This document shows, one piece after another, positions 46,185 through 58,547 of a stretch of 64,000 nucleotides of DNA; the stretch's first letter is position 1, and each line of letters begins with the position of its first letter. The position numbers and the translations under genes are program-made. Below the pieces are notes generated by a model. It searched no databases, was not told where the DNA came from, and saw nothing but the letters and a program-made list of their open reading frames with translations. The DNA comes from Coix lacryma-jobi var. lacryma-jobi (lineage: Eukaryota > Streptophyta > Magnoliopsida > Poales > Poaceae), in NCBI GenBank assembly GCA_009763385.1, contig CM019823.1:46393528-46457527 (forward strand), given 5' to 3'.

Positions 46185-48701
46185 TGAAGGGTCGAGATGG
46201 CGGACTAGAGGGGGGGTGAATAGTCCTTTTTAAAACTTAAACTTAATCGGAGCGGCTAACCGAAACAAATGCGGAATTAAAACTATCGGTCTAGCCAAGA
46301 CTACACCCCTCTACCTATACTCTATGACACCTTACAAAAGATCCTAATCAAAGCAAATAAGGTGTCGGGCTAGCTAGAGCTCACCTAACCAATTCTAGCT
46401 TGCAAGGTTACACAAACCTAAGCAACTAGTACTCAAACAACGGGGGAGCTCCTACTCATGCCACTAAGCAAAAGCACAAAGCCTAAGCTCACTAGCAATG
46501 CTCAATAACAAGGCTACACAAGCCAAATTAGAGAGCTCAACTTAGCTACACAAACTAAGCAATGTGACTAGCAAGACTACAAGTCAACTAGTCACTCATG
46601 GGATCAACTTCAATGCTACACAAGCAAGGAAGGTAACTAGCAAGCTACACAAGCTAACTAATCATAAGAGCAACTACACTAGCACATGTATATGAACAAG
46701 TAAATACAAGCTAGTGAAAGGAGTTTGCAAACCACCGAGAAGATGAACACGAAGTTGACACGGTGATTTTTCTCCCGAGGTTCACTTGGTTGCCACCAAG
46801 CTAGTCCCCGTTGTGTCGACCACACACTTTGGTAGTTCGGCGGCTAATAGGCACCACACCTAGCTCGACACTCGAGCGCCGCAAGAACTCACCCACAAGT
46901 GAGGGTAACTCAATGACACGCGCAATCCACTAGAGTTGCTCTTCGCGATCCCCGCGGGGCGAGCACAATGCCCCTCACAATCCTTCTCCGGAGCCACGCA
47001 CAATCTTCACGCGGGCTTCACGACGGAGACTCGATCACCAAGCCGTCTAGGAGGTGGCAACCTCCAAGAGTAATAAGCACCACCGGCTTGCAACTCGAAC
47101 ACCTAGTGCCACTCGATGCAATCTCTCAAAGCAACGCACTAGAATCGCTCACTCGCAATAGATTCGCACACTAGCAAGCATAAGCGAGTTAGAAAGCTCC
47201 TAGGCACATCCACACCAGCCACCAAGGCTTTGGAGTGCTCTCTCTCTATCCTAGGGCCGGCCACAACGACTATATATAGAGGGGGGAGGGCGGCGGCCCG
47301 ATCCCCACCTTTTTACGCTTTGCCGGTAGTACCGGCCCCTCCTGGGCGGTAGTACCGGCCTTGGTCAAACTAGCCGTTTCCTCACATCCCGCTGATTTCG
47401 GCAAACCACCGACCCCTGGTCGGTTCCTCCGAGGTCGGTAGTACCGAGGTAATGGCGGTACTACCGCCAGGCCAAAATCGCCGCGAACAGCGAGCTCTGC
47501 GAAAAACCAGCCACTACCGACCTTGCGTCGGTACCACCGTGGGCGGTAGTACCGAGGTAATGGCGGTACTACCGGCAAGCCATTTTCAAAACAACAGAGA
47601 GCCTCGCGAAAAACCAGCCACTACCGACCTTGCGTCGGTACCACCGTGGGCGGTAGTACCGAGGTAATGGCGGTACTACCGGCAAGCCATTTTCAAAAAC
47701 TACAGAGAGCCTCGCGAAAACTCCTCAGGGCCACGGTACCACCGACCATCGGTCGGTACCACCGCCGGCGGTAGTACCGAGGTAATGGCGGTACCACCGC
47801 CAGGCCAAAAACGCCCCATTACAGAGAAGGCTGCACGCAGCACCTATGGGCGGTACCACCGACCACCCTGGTCGGTACCACCGACCATACACAGAAAACT
47901 TCATTTTCTTCCCTGTTTTGATCCAAACCAACTCCAACAACTTCTCCTTTGCAAATGTGCTAACACCAACAAGTGTACAACATCATGTGCATGTGTGTTA
48001 GCATTTTCAAAATCATTTTCAAAGGATTTTCTCTTTCACTCATAACGCCACTCGATCCTAGTAACAACGCAAAGTTAGATCGCTCAAGTGGCACTAGATG
48101 ACCGATATGCAAACAAGTTTGCTCCTCTTAATAGTACGGCCATCTATCCTAAACCCGGTCATAATCTTCTCTACACACCTATGACCGGTGAAATGAAATG
48201 CCCTACAAATATACCTTTGCCTTGCGCATTCCATTCCATCTCCTTCGGTGTTGATGCAACACATGCACCAACCTATCTTCAAATGATATGATCCACTTCA
48301 TATCATCACGTGGCCTCCATGGTCCATCGATCTTGACATCACTTGCTCTTCACCATCGCTTCGGTCCTTCGGCGCCAAGTCTTGCTTAAGCCTCCCGACA
48401 CTCGGTACCAACGGCTTCAAAGCCTCAACTTGCCCTTCACCTTCGCAACCGGTCCATCAAGCCAAGTCTTGCCTTGATCTTCTCCATCTTAGCCATATGA
48501 CCATATGTCATGTCACATATGCATTAAGCTCCTTCTTCACATATGTGAGCCTTGCAACATCTTCCAAGCCATTTCACCTCTATGGCATATGTTGCTCACA
48601 CATGATCACCTATGGACTAATCACCTGTGTAATTCACTTCAAACACCATTAGTCCACCTAAAGTTGTCACTCAATTACCAAAACCAAACTAGGACCTTTC
48701 A
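46185..48701 (-). repeat. T1 5' LTR
   Basis: This 2517-bp copy is nearly identical to the 3' LTR. It ends next to the CCTAT duplication at 48702-48706. It contains the same CGGTAGTACCG array at 47323-47885. Confidence 0.95.
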
Positions 48702-48995
48702 CCTATCCATATTATAATGCTGCTCATATTTTTCCTAAATGGTTTTTGGAGGAGTCATCAATATGTCGTATCTCCAATATTTTTCCTGCTGGGTTTTTAA
48801 TTGGAATACCAATGACATAGTGGTTTATTCAATCACACACATATATGCTATCTTCTCCTTATTTGCCTACAAAGTTTAAAAGAGTTTTATAGCATATCAA
48901 TACATACACGTTCCTCAGATTTTTCCCACAGGGTTTTTCGAGGAATCCAAGCTTACAACATCATTGATCTCAAGGAAGATTCGATCAAGAGGGAG
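48702..48995 (+). other. C3 3' non-coding region, right piece, with PPT
   Basis: This is the continuation of 38468-38763. Blocks such as TTTTTCCCACAGGGTTTTT recur several times. It ends GATCAAGAGGGAG, the C3 polypurine tract, next to the 3' LTR. Confidence 0.85.
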
Positions 48996-49149
48996 TGTTA
49001 CGAATCAGTGTGTTCCCAGAAGACACCTCTTGGTGATCGTCATCCTAGAATAGCAATTAGACTAGTTAGTTTCCGAAGGGGCATGTCTCTTCGGTAGTAT
49101 CACGCTAACTGCCTCTTGAGCAGTTCCCTCTTGTATGAATAGACACCTG

Positions 49150-49152
<3 letters not shown>

Positions 49153-49203
<51 letters not shown>
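49153..49203. repeat. (AT)n microsatellite
   Basis: About 50 bp of alternating AT in the C3 3' LTR, at the same LTR position as the (AT)n at about 30680-30745 in the 5' LTR. Insertions landed in both tracts. Confidence 0.95.
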
Positions 49204-49205
<2 letters not shown>

Positions 49206-49990
49206 TATTCTATGTATTACCCTGGGTAGTGAATAATACTGTAATTAGTAACCGAGTCATCACCGAACCCAGGACCCGAGCCAACCTGCTCCCCTGCCAC
49301 TCCTTTTTTTCTCCCGCAGCCACCTCCTCTTTATCGAGATTTTTTTCCCCTTCTAATACGTACCATGCAGATCGTGGGGATGAGATGACGGTTTCTCCTA
49401 GCTTGCCGCACCTCTGCCGCCGCCGCCTCATGAGCCCAGCTCGTCGGACCCTCCACCGTCGCCGAAACATGAGCCCAGCTCGCCGTCTTCCCCTTGCCGC
49501 CCAGCATCGTCTTCCCCCTCACACCTCAGCTCGCCGTCGCTACTGGCCATGGTCGCGGTATTGAAGGCCCAATTGAGGGTCGACACAGACGGTTGCTGTC
49601 GGGTTTGGCATCGGCGAGCTCGCCGAACCTAGGGTGGCCGTCCTACCCATACCTCGCCTTGCCTCCCCTCTCCTGCAGGTCCAACCGGCGTCTCCATCCT
49701 CCCCTCACCCCATCTGGTCGCCGCCTCTTGGATTTTCTTCCACCACCGCCGCTCCTGAGTGTGCTCCTCCAACATTGGCAGATCCAGGTGCACTGGCAGA
49801 TCCAGGTGCTCCTCCTGATGCCCTTCCTCAGTTCCTCATTTGCACCACCTTCTCTTCCCCTTCCCCTTCCCCTTTCTTGATTGGATTGCTAATTGGAGTG
49901 CAGGATGTGTTCCCTGGAGCCTCTCTTTGTGTGATGCGCGATTGTCAGCGCAATCTTTGAGGAACCACCGTGGTCACGAGCGACATACCT

Positions 49991-50110
49991 TGCCATATTA
50001 AGAGCTCTGCTGCTGCCAGCAAGGTAAGTTTGTCTTGGCTGCCAATGCTCTGCCATATTAAGAGCTCTGCTGCTGCCAGCAAGGTAAGTTTGTCTTGGCT
50101 GCCAATGCTC
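49991..50110 (+). repeat. 60-bp exact tandem duplication
   Basis: Two identical 60-bp units start TGCCATATTAAGAGCTCTGC at 49991 and 50051. A third copy begins but stops after six bases. Exact identity points to a recent duplication. Confidence 0.95.
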
Positions 50111-51228
50111 TGCCATTGATGGTTTTTATCTGTTGCAATGGAGCTTTCTGTTACTCATGGGGAATGATTTGGTGCAGCTTTTTGTTACTTATTATGGGGG
50201 AAGGATTTGGTGTTGTAAATGTGACCAATACCAATTGCGGATGCACTATCCTTATTACTCTGTTCTTAAGAATATTAATGAGAAGTATTTGCAAACAAAT
50301 ATTTTTTTATTTGTGTTTACAATTTAGAAAATCAAGAGTAGTGCTGATTAAATACTACACCTAATTATTTTGGTATGATCAATTCATTAACTACATACCT
50401 ACATTATGTGACTGGGCAAAAGAAAGGTGAAACAATTTGTATATTCTATATAGTGGTAGATTGGCAAATTTCTTATGCATGCAAGAATCGCCATTTGGAT
50501 TAGTTATTCTTATAATATGAGCAACCATTTTTTTATCTATACCTATACTTAGATCACCCCAACTCTATTTCTTCCCATACTAATCCTGTTGTATGACCTA
50601 TGTGGACCAATTTCATAGCTAATCACTAAGTAGTTGCTATAATTATTTTTTATCAAATTGATATGTGGAATTTGATTATTTAAAATGATTGCGCAGGATA
50701 TCGTTTTAAAGATTGTGCTTGTCTCAAAAATAATTGGGAAGTCCATCTATGTTCTCTCATTGCTTGGGGCTGTTCAGGATTGCTATCTACTCCACTCTGT
50801 TGTCATATGTGTTATATGTGACCCTTGCTTGTGTTGATTGTTCTGTGGTCGGTGGCACTGAAGCTGGACCTCTCATAGCTGCAACTAATAGGTACATCCA
50901 AATGTTCATATTTTTGATTTATTCGATAGTTTGATACATTACCACTGTTGCATCTGCCTCTGCGTATTATTGTGTATAGCGGCAGTGTACAGAAGTATAG
51001 AAGAAAATACTTTCTCACTCAGCTTCTATCCATTTTGGTTGTGCAGGTGTTCTTCCTATCCATGTAGTGGGTCCTTGGCCTCTATACTTGCACATTTCAG
51101 AAGGTGCAGAACACTTCCATACAGTTCTGTGAGTTGAGCCAGCATGAGAGGATGGGTTAGTACCTAGTTCTGTTGTACGTAGTTTAATCTTAGTAGAAAG
51201 CAGAAACATCGTCTCCCTTTACCGAGAA
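50111..51228. other. E1 AT-rich segment without recognisable genes
   Basis: I see short open frames only and no family motif. Confidence 0.5.
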
Positions 51229-51264
51229 ATTACCCTGGGTACTAAATATTAATCAGTACCCAAG
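51229..51264. repeat. Internal copy of the E1 terminus
   Basis: TACCCTGGGTACTAAATATT is followed by AATCAGTACCC. The GGGTACT...AGTACCC arms form a near-palindrome. It matches both ends of E1. Confidence 0.75.
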
Positions 51265-52147
51265 ACCACCGATCCACTGCCACTCAAGCCAAACCCACCA
51301 CCACACCTCCGGAGCTCCCTACCCATAATTTTTCAGTTTTATCCACTCGCTCTCGCCTCCTCCCTACCACCTGTCGCCGTCGCCGATGCAGCTCGTCAGC
51401 CGGCAGCACCGCCCCTCAAACCTCCCCCATCGGCACCGCCCACCATGTCAATGCGCTCCTAAACCCTTCCTGTCGACGTCGCGCCTCAACCAACCGGAGT
51501 TGACCTACTTCGCATCCTCCAGCAGGCACGCAATTCTCTCCCTTCCAGGCGGTAGCAGCGGTGAACGGGTCCTCTCCCTCTCTCACCGGCTGGTCGGGTG
51601 GCGGCAGCTCAGCACGGCCCCAACACAAGGTGCACCAAGGGAGGACTGAGGCCGATTCACTGGCCGGCGGTGGCTTGCAGCACGCGGGGGGATTCACTGG
51701 CCGAGGTCCGATATCGTTGCACGCAGGCTGCCTTGCCACACCATGATCCGGGAGGATGCCAATTTAGTTGAGAAGCAACGCAATTTGGCTATGACAGCAG
51801 TATGTCCATTAGGGTAAAGGTATGATACAAGCCCTGCACCTCCTTGTGCTTGGCCGCATCCGTGGTCATGATTTTGTCCGCTTTTATGCACAGATCTTGC
51901 AGTGTGGTTTACAGATAGTTGCACCATTCATTTATTTTTACATTGTGGTTTTTCAATTCAATTATCAAAAACAGATATAATTCTTGGTTGACTGTATTTC
52001 TCAGACAAGTCTAGGAATATTAATACATCGATTTCCCCCACCACATATGAAGTAGCATTAGCAGTACAGTACCACCGCTCATGAATTCTTCATACTTTAT
52101 TAGGATCCCATTTGTGTATCTGCTACAAAAACTGAAACTGCTAGTCC

Positions 52148-52617
52148 TTGTTCGCCTTCATGGATGGAGTGCTAGGTGAGCAGCACCTAGAGCGTTCAAG
52201 TAGTTCACGTGAAGAAGACGATGGGGAACAGGATCGCCAGAAGGATTTGATTGACGTGCTCCTCCATATCCAGAAGGAAGGAAACCTTCAGTTCCCTCTC
52301 ACCACGAGGATAATCAAAGCTGTCATATTTGTGAGTGTTTGTTTAATTCACTGTTGTTAATGTCAAATAATGTCTTCAGTACGTTCTTGTGTGAAATAAA
52401 CTATATCGTGTAGGATCTTATCGGAGGGGGTATTGAAACAGCGACAACGACGCTGCAGTGGGCGATGCCCGAGCTGATGAGGAATCCAGGCATCATGTCC
52501 AAGGCACAAGCTGAGGTCAGGGGAGTGTTCATGGGCCAGACCAAGGTAACTGAAGACCGGCTAGGCGAGCTACCCTACCTGCAGCTGGTCATCAAGGAGA
52601 CGCTAAACATGCATAGA
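52148..52617 (+). pseudogene. Captured cytochrome P450 (CYP71-like) fragment with intron
   Basis: Exon one (about 52148-52330) encodes FAFMDGVLGEQHLER and QKDLIDVLLHIQKEGNLQFP. An 83-bp GT-AG intron (52331-52413) follows. Exon two encodes the oxygen-binding I-helix region DLIGGGIETATTTLQWAMPE and continues to LGELPYLQLVIKETLNMH, the start of the K-helix. The I-helix reads GGGIET where AGxET is usual. The K-helix ExxR arginine is replaced by Asn. There is no N-terminal membrane anchor, no haem-binding Cys loop and no start codon. It is a fragment of about 125 codons, and the retained intron shows capture at the DNA level. It cannot be a working enzyme. Confidence 0.88.
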
Positions 52618-54690
52618 TATTAACATATAACACAATATACTCAGTAAACTGTCTTCTATTATCAGCAGCTTAACCCTTGCTCAATCGACATCCCCACCGT
52701 GACACTGTTGTCGGTCATCACACTGTTTCGGTCAATCCAAACAGTCATTTCCTGAGATTTTTTTCCAAGATTGTTTTTCCAGATTGGTAAGTATAACAAA
52801 TTTTTATTCAAATTGACAGATTAACTAGCTAGCTCCTATCTGAATAACTAGCTAGCTCCTATCTGAATGACTTGTGGGATCACTAAATCCACTCCACATA
52901 CATCGCTAGCAAAGTGGAAGATTCTCGATATTCCAATACCAGATCGGTACCTAGTGTTGCACTGCTTCTTTCTTGCTATAACTTATGCACAGTTAATTGT
53001 ATTTCTTGTGAAATAGAACATGAATGCTACTTGTTTTGCAGAGCTAAACTGCATGCAAGTGTATTTTCCATTTCTCTTAGATTAACAACATACAAATTGG
53101 TGTAAAGAAAATTTTTTCTTTGTGAAACATAATATAATAGTTATTGGAACTAGAGAGCAATCAATACCATACTGAGCTGATCATGGAATCATGTTTGTTC
53201 GCATTGGCTCCTACCATACTGTCATAGCATCCTGCTTGCCCATTTTCATCAAAATTCTGATACCTTTTCTTAGCTTGTTGATGAACTGTGCTAGAGTTTG
53301 ATTACCAATAATTTAGTAAGTTAGTTACTTCTAGTCACCTTTGGTACTGATTTTTTGTCAGTTCTAGTTATGTTACTCAATAGTTCAGGTCTTCTTAATC
53401 GTTGCACTAGCAAGCAGCTACTTATGAGGTGGTAGTGTGTGACACGGTTGGGCAGTTTATTGTAGCGGGTAGCTGTTTTGCTTGAGTGGCCGCAGTGCTT
53501 CATTGCTAGCAGTGGCATCTCCGCCTTCAAGACATAGTAGCAGTTTGGGATGCCTGGACAAGATGACCTTGTGGTCCTCTTAAATCACGAAAAACTTTGC
53601 TGCAATTCTGGTGTGAACTCAATGAAAATTTATGCTTCACAAAATTGGATGTTTCAAGTGATCAAATATTTTGTTTTTCTCAAACTGGAATTCTTTTGCC
53701 TATAATCCACCTGAAAACTCTTGCACCACCAAAATCAAACTTAATATTTCATGTTTGGCAAAACAATGCTGGAGCATGCTAAGGTAAACATTGAATGAGA
53801 TTGACTTACATTTCTGATATATAATTTGTTCGGATAATGCTCCTTGCATTTAGCTGTGTACTAGAATTTATGTTTTTGGTCAAGTATGATTTTCTTGGGT
53901 GGGTCGGTCTTACCATTTTAACAATTCATGAGTTTTGACCTACTCACCAAAGTATTCTTGGATGGAAATATGGAATCTATATTTGTGGTTTCACAAATGA
54001 ATTTTCATGGTAGTAATAAATTTGAGCATATAAATATTAGTGGATCCAACTCAGGAATGAATGTGGATTGAAATCTTAACATTTAAAATCTTAACATTTA
54101 TTGTTAAGAAGATTTAAGAATTCGTGGTCACAAGTATGTTAAGAAGATTTAAGAATTTAGAGGATCTAATAAATTTTTTTGTAACCAATATACCATCTTT
54201 CAATTGGTATTACTCTGTGTGACCTGTATTGTAATCTTTTTTTCCTCTAACAACACGTACTTGTATTGCATGCTTATCGTCATGGATATTATATTTTAAA
54301 ATCTTTTTCTTTCTCTATTTTTATATGCATTGATAGATTTGCTGTTGCAGTTAACTCAGATCGAGCTGGATGGTGATTTGGAGTAAGATTTCAACCAGCT
54401 TAGAATGCCATTGGGTGAGATATCTTTATGTTCTTGTAGAATTTGTACATATGCTTAGTAACACCATTTCCACATATGATTTGTACAGTAATTTATTTGT
54501 CTTTAAACCCAAACCATTGTGAACAGGAATTTATAGATTCCATCCAGTGAGATATTTTTATGTTCTTGTGGAAAACTTTCTGTTACTTTATCTATATGAA
54601 GTCGTAAAAATGTCAATTGTGTTAAAATCTGATTCCTTCAACTCACCTGTTCTCTTACTAGAAGAATACCAGATTCATGGTGATGTCATA
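52618..54690. other. E1 AT-rich segment, no recognised gene
   Basis: No coding sequence is supported. A block near 53960-54080 (ATTTGTGGTTTCACAAATGA, GTAGTAATAAATTTGAGCAT) has a diverged copy near 55410-55500. A GAAGATTTAAGAATT unit is duplicated near 54108 and 54143. Confidence 0.5.
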
Positions 54691-55024
54691 CTCCCTCTGT
54701 CCCAAAATAGTGTCGTTTGGGAGCTGCACACGTATACCAAGGACGAGAGCAAAAGACCCTGTCACCCCTATCTTCACATGCACTGTCCGCCTTGCACGCG
54801 CTCTGCCAACATGTTGACCCATGCTAGTGTGCTTCTCTATCTATCGTGCTGTTTTTTATTAGTAAATCAAACAAAGAGAGCCGCTGGTGGGGAGGTGAAA
54901 GGACAGAGTGCAGGCTATGATGGCTATGACGAGACTGCTACTTATACCAACTATGCCTAAAACGACAGTTTCATTGGGACAAATTTCAAACGCTAAAACG
55001 ACCTTTTTATAGTGACGGAGGGAG
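54691..55024. mobile_element. Stowaway-like MITE (334 bp)
   Basis: It starts CTCCCTCTGTCCCAAAATAG and ends AGTGACGGAGGGAG, flanked by TA at 54689-54690 and 55025-55026. It is longer than typical Stowaway elements but has their termini and target. It has no transposase. Confidence 0.85.
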
Positions 55025-55026
55025 TA

Positions 55027-58017
55027 TGCTTGTAGGATTGCCAATATTTTTGTCAAATTCCAAATTTGAAGCCACTAAAAAAGAAAATAGGTTGACAGAG
55101 GCAGATAAAAGCTAGATTTTGGATTAATGGTGCTAATCATGTCTTCTCAATAATCATTGTATGTATTCCCGGATTTTCTCATATGAATGCAACCAAACTC
55201 CTAATTAATTCACATAGATTTCTGACTGAAATACTGAATGGCTCTTGCCTTCCTAGATTTACCTTGTGATTTCTAGTGGAAATTAATTTAAATTGGATTT
55301 ATTGCTAACTACTGGTGATGGTACGGTGTATGTCCTGGCTGACAAATCAAATTAGGCTCTAGAAATCTAATGATGCATGCATTTTTATTTATGCAAGGGA
55401 TAGAATTGATATTTGTGGTTTGATAAATGATATTTTATGGTAGGGATAAATTTGAGCATAATTATTTGTGGGTCCAACTAAATTCCATGTGGGTTGAAAA
55501 TTGAATTCCTTTTGTTAACATTAAACAATGCATATGGTCACAAGTATGTATATCCCACAGAAGATGCAATATTTATTGTACTGACAATGGAATTTTATGG
55601 TTAGAAATAAATTTTGGCGAAAAGGATTTGCGATGAACAAATGTTTCTGTTCTTTTCGCAAGTGAGCAGAAGCTCCATGTTCTTGAAATTATAGCATGCA
55701 TGTTATATATATCTTTTTTCTTCACTTAGCGGCCATCTCTTGCTCTTTCAGTTCTCTGAATGCCATAATGCTTTTGTGCACTTGAATGATGTGTTGACTT
55801 ATCATGTATTATTTGTGTCTGGTGATAAATTTGCATGACATATGGTTGATTGATTGCCTTTGTCTTCAGCTTTTAGCTGAACTCAGCTACCTAGCTCGCT
55901 TCCACAGATGTAGAAGTAGCAGCTTTATTAGCTTCACTTGCCATAACTCTTTATTGTGATATCGATTCTTCGTAACCCATCGTATCTTCAGAACTCTTTA
56001 TTCAGATTTAGAAGTAGCAGCTTGATTCAGCTTCACTTGCCATCACTTGTAGTAAAGGTACACCAAATTAATCTGTAAATTTATAATTTTTGGATTAATC
56101 TATCTGGTCTTCTGTAATTGTTGGATTAATCTGCAAATTCTACTTGCCTATCATCTATGTTAGATCTAGAGATCTTTATCCTGTTTTCAAAATCCACTTT
56201 ACTCTGAATATTTATTAATTATTCTGCTTCCTAATTAGAGCTAATAGTTTCATCTGTGTTATTTATCCTCTTTTCTCTCTCTGTTTTTTTGGGCAGATCC
56301 CGGTCACTTGGCATCAAAGCATCCTCCTCCAGCTCTCCCCATGATTGCTCACATAGGTAATTTCTTCTACTATTCCTGATTTGTTTTTGTGGCTAATTAT
56401 GCTTGAAATTTTACAAGAGTATGAATTTTGCATTTGTTTCCATTGGAAATTAGGTTCTTTTTCAGCTTTTCTAATTTTCTAATTTTACGCATTTAATTTA
56501 TTATGCCTTCTTTAGTGTCCAAATCATTAGCACTAGTTATGTTTTTGCTAAATTAGTTAGTCTTCTTCACTAGTAGGAGACGTTGGCTTCATCCACACTT
56601 CATCAGCAACAATGGTGTGCCGCTAGCATGAAAAAGGTATGCAGAATACTCCTCTGCACCTGTTTGGACTAATCACTATCTCCACCGGGCATAAAATTCG
56701 GCATTGATTAATTCAACATAAGGATTTGTTTAAGGATGCCATGATTATACAACGTTATCTATGCATGGGTGCGCTGTTGGGTTTCACAATCTCAACTTAG
56801 AGGGAACAATCACACATTTGGTTGTAAGTAAATGAATTTGTATGCTTCACTCAATTTATTTTGAACATAGTGAGTTTTAACTTGTAAAAAATGTTGTTAT
56901 GACCTTTGGATCTTTTGCCATTTACTTTCTGGTGAACAACACAAATTATTTTTCTTATCCACAGTTCCATGCATGTTTTCGTAAAGGTTGAGGCTGCAAC
57001 TGAATTGAATATTCTTAGCTTAATGAATATATCAGGGTTTTTATTTTTCATCTCAGAAGTGATAAATGATTGTTGTTAAGACCTAATGAGCTACACAATG
57101 CAATATTCCTTATAATGTCATTAATGAGTTCCGTAGTTTTTTTTAGCACAAGCAGATCAAATTGACAATAAAAATTAAAGAAATACAATCTAATGTTTTA
57201 TAGTTTTTTATTGACTATGATCTTGTCTCAGACAAGCAATCGGTTACTTCATGAATTTTATACATGTATCTTATATTGCAGGCTTTTTAAGAAGCAGCTG
57301 TCATAATGCCTGTGTACTTAATGGATGTGTTACCAAGTTGGGCCTGGGTGCTATGCAAATGAAGGTTAATGTTACCAGCATCCCAAGTGTTTGGTGAATA
57401 GGGACCTATAATCAAATAGTAAAATATCAACAAACCATCATCCAAAAAAGTTGTGTTCCATTGTTGCAAACTACAAATAACATCCAAAGAGCCCCCAATT
57501 ATGCAGATTTCAGTTCATCAGAAGGAAGCACTTGGATGCTTGTGCATCATCATTGCAGTTCTTCAAAAACAAATGAGTGTATCTGCACCTTTGGGGGGAT
57601 CCGAATCTCCTCGTGCTCAAGCTGTGGAGTTTGTTTTCCTAAAGATTAAAGATTCAAGCTGTGGAAATCATACCGTCTCCTTTCTCGCCTCTTCGCTACA
57701 GATTTTTGTTTCAAGTTGTACAAAAGAGTCAGGCTATAGATTTTTTGTCATTAGCATCATGTACTATTATTATTGACAAGATATATTTGTAATAATCAAC
57801 ATAAAATAATATTTATACTTTGGATAATGAATTATTGCTATTGGCAATTAATTCATCACAAGGAACATGGTATACAAAGAAAAAAAAGACCAAATATATG
57901 CATCTGCGGAGGTCTAGCGTGAAGAAATGACAGTAACAAAAACAAATCATCTAGAAACAACAAAAATCAGACGTAGACACAAAATCTCTGTAAACATGTG
58001 GGCGCAACTGCGAAATA
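55027..58017. other. E1 AT-rich segment, no recognised gene
   Basis: There is a diverged internal duplication of the 53960 block near 55410, and a short duplication near 55900-56040 (GTAGAAGTAGCAGCTT, CAGCTTCACTTGCCAT). A short open segment at about 56298-56357 (DPGHLASKHPPPALPMIAHI) ends at a GT donor and could be a captured exon, but it is unidentified. Confidence 0.45.
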
Positions 58018-58155
58018 GGCACGGAAGAAAAAAATCAGTCAAAAAAAGTCATCCGAAAACAAAAAAAACTAGGCCAAACGGAAGAAAAAAAACGTAGGCA
58101 TGGAAGAAAAAAATCGGTCAAAAAAGTCATCCGGAAACAAAAAAAAACTAACGGA
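58018..58155. repeat. Imperfect tandem repeat, A-rich, near right end of E1
   Basis: Two units of about 78 bp start at about 58019 and 58097. They share GGAAGAAAAAAATC, GGTCAAAAAAGTCATCCG-like and AACAAAAAAAA words. Confidence 0.8.
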
Positions 58156-58265
58156 AGAAAAAAAATCAGCCGCTCGGGAAGTCAGGGAGATGGACTCGGG
58201 TACTAATTAATAGTCAGTACCAGGGTACTGATTAGCGCAGTCCTATATATATATATAGTATATAT

Positions 58266-58547
58266 AGCCTGACAAAGTATATGTACGCGGAGTATATGAT
58301 CATACTAGAATATCCACGGTATGCATATATACATAAAGTATATGATTATACTTACTTTATATACTACTATAACGACATTATAGTAATATATTAAAAAATA
58401 TATGCTCTGTAAAAAATTTCCACATAGTAAGATTTAGAGTATATTAAAATAAGTATGTAAACATACTTAAAGTGATAAATGAGTATGCATTCATATGCAA
58501 CATGGTTTATTGAAGATGAGAGTAACTACTCCCGGGAGTATAGAATA
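58266..58547 (-). mobile_element. MITE M2 in (AT)n of C3 3' LTR, opposite orientation to M1
   Basis: The sequence aligns along its length with the reverse complement of M1: AGTATATGATCATACTAGA near its left, TATATACTACTRTA in the middle, and GGTTTATT.AAGAT...AGTAACTACTCCCGGGAGTATAG at its right. The left end appears degraded. It is flanked by AT repeats. Confidence 0.8.

Larger units (their letters stand above)
38764..48701 (-). mobile_element. T1: young gag-only Sirevirus (TR-GAG-like), complete with TSD
   Basis: Two LTRs of 2518 and 2517 bp bound the element, and CCTAT flanks it exactly (38759-38763 and 48702-48706). The minus-strand order is 5' LTR (48701-46185), initiator-Met PBS, intact gag, 3 kb of non-coding DNA, PPT and 3' LTR (41281-38764). 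Reading the LTR pair line by line I find two substitutions and one single-base indel. No protease, integrase or RT sequence is present, so movement must depend on another element. Multiple PPTs, the PPT inverted repeat and CGG-CCG repeated motifs identify it as a Sirevirus. Confidence 0.95.
49213..58235. mobile_element. E1: unclassified composite insertion with TACCCTGG termini
   Basis: The left end near 49213 reads TACCCTGGGTAGTGAATAAT. The right end near 58195-58235 reads as its approximate inverse (TACCCTGGTACTGACTATTA on the minus strand). A third copy of the terminus is at 51229-51264, so two related elements may be nested or tandem. I could not establish a target duplication, and no transposase was recognised. 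The content is mostly AT-rich non-coding DNA, two GC-rich leader-like blocks (about 49240-49900 and 51280-51750), a P450 fragment and a Stowaway-like MITE. Confidence 0.5.

Noticed and set aside
51386..51750. GC-rich open frames in E1
   Set aside because: Short, overlapping on both strands, Pro/Ser/Arg-rich from composition. No domain.
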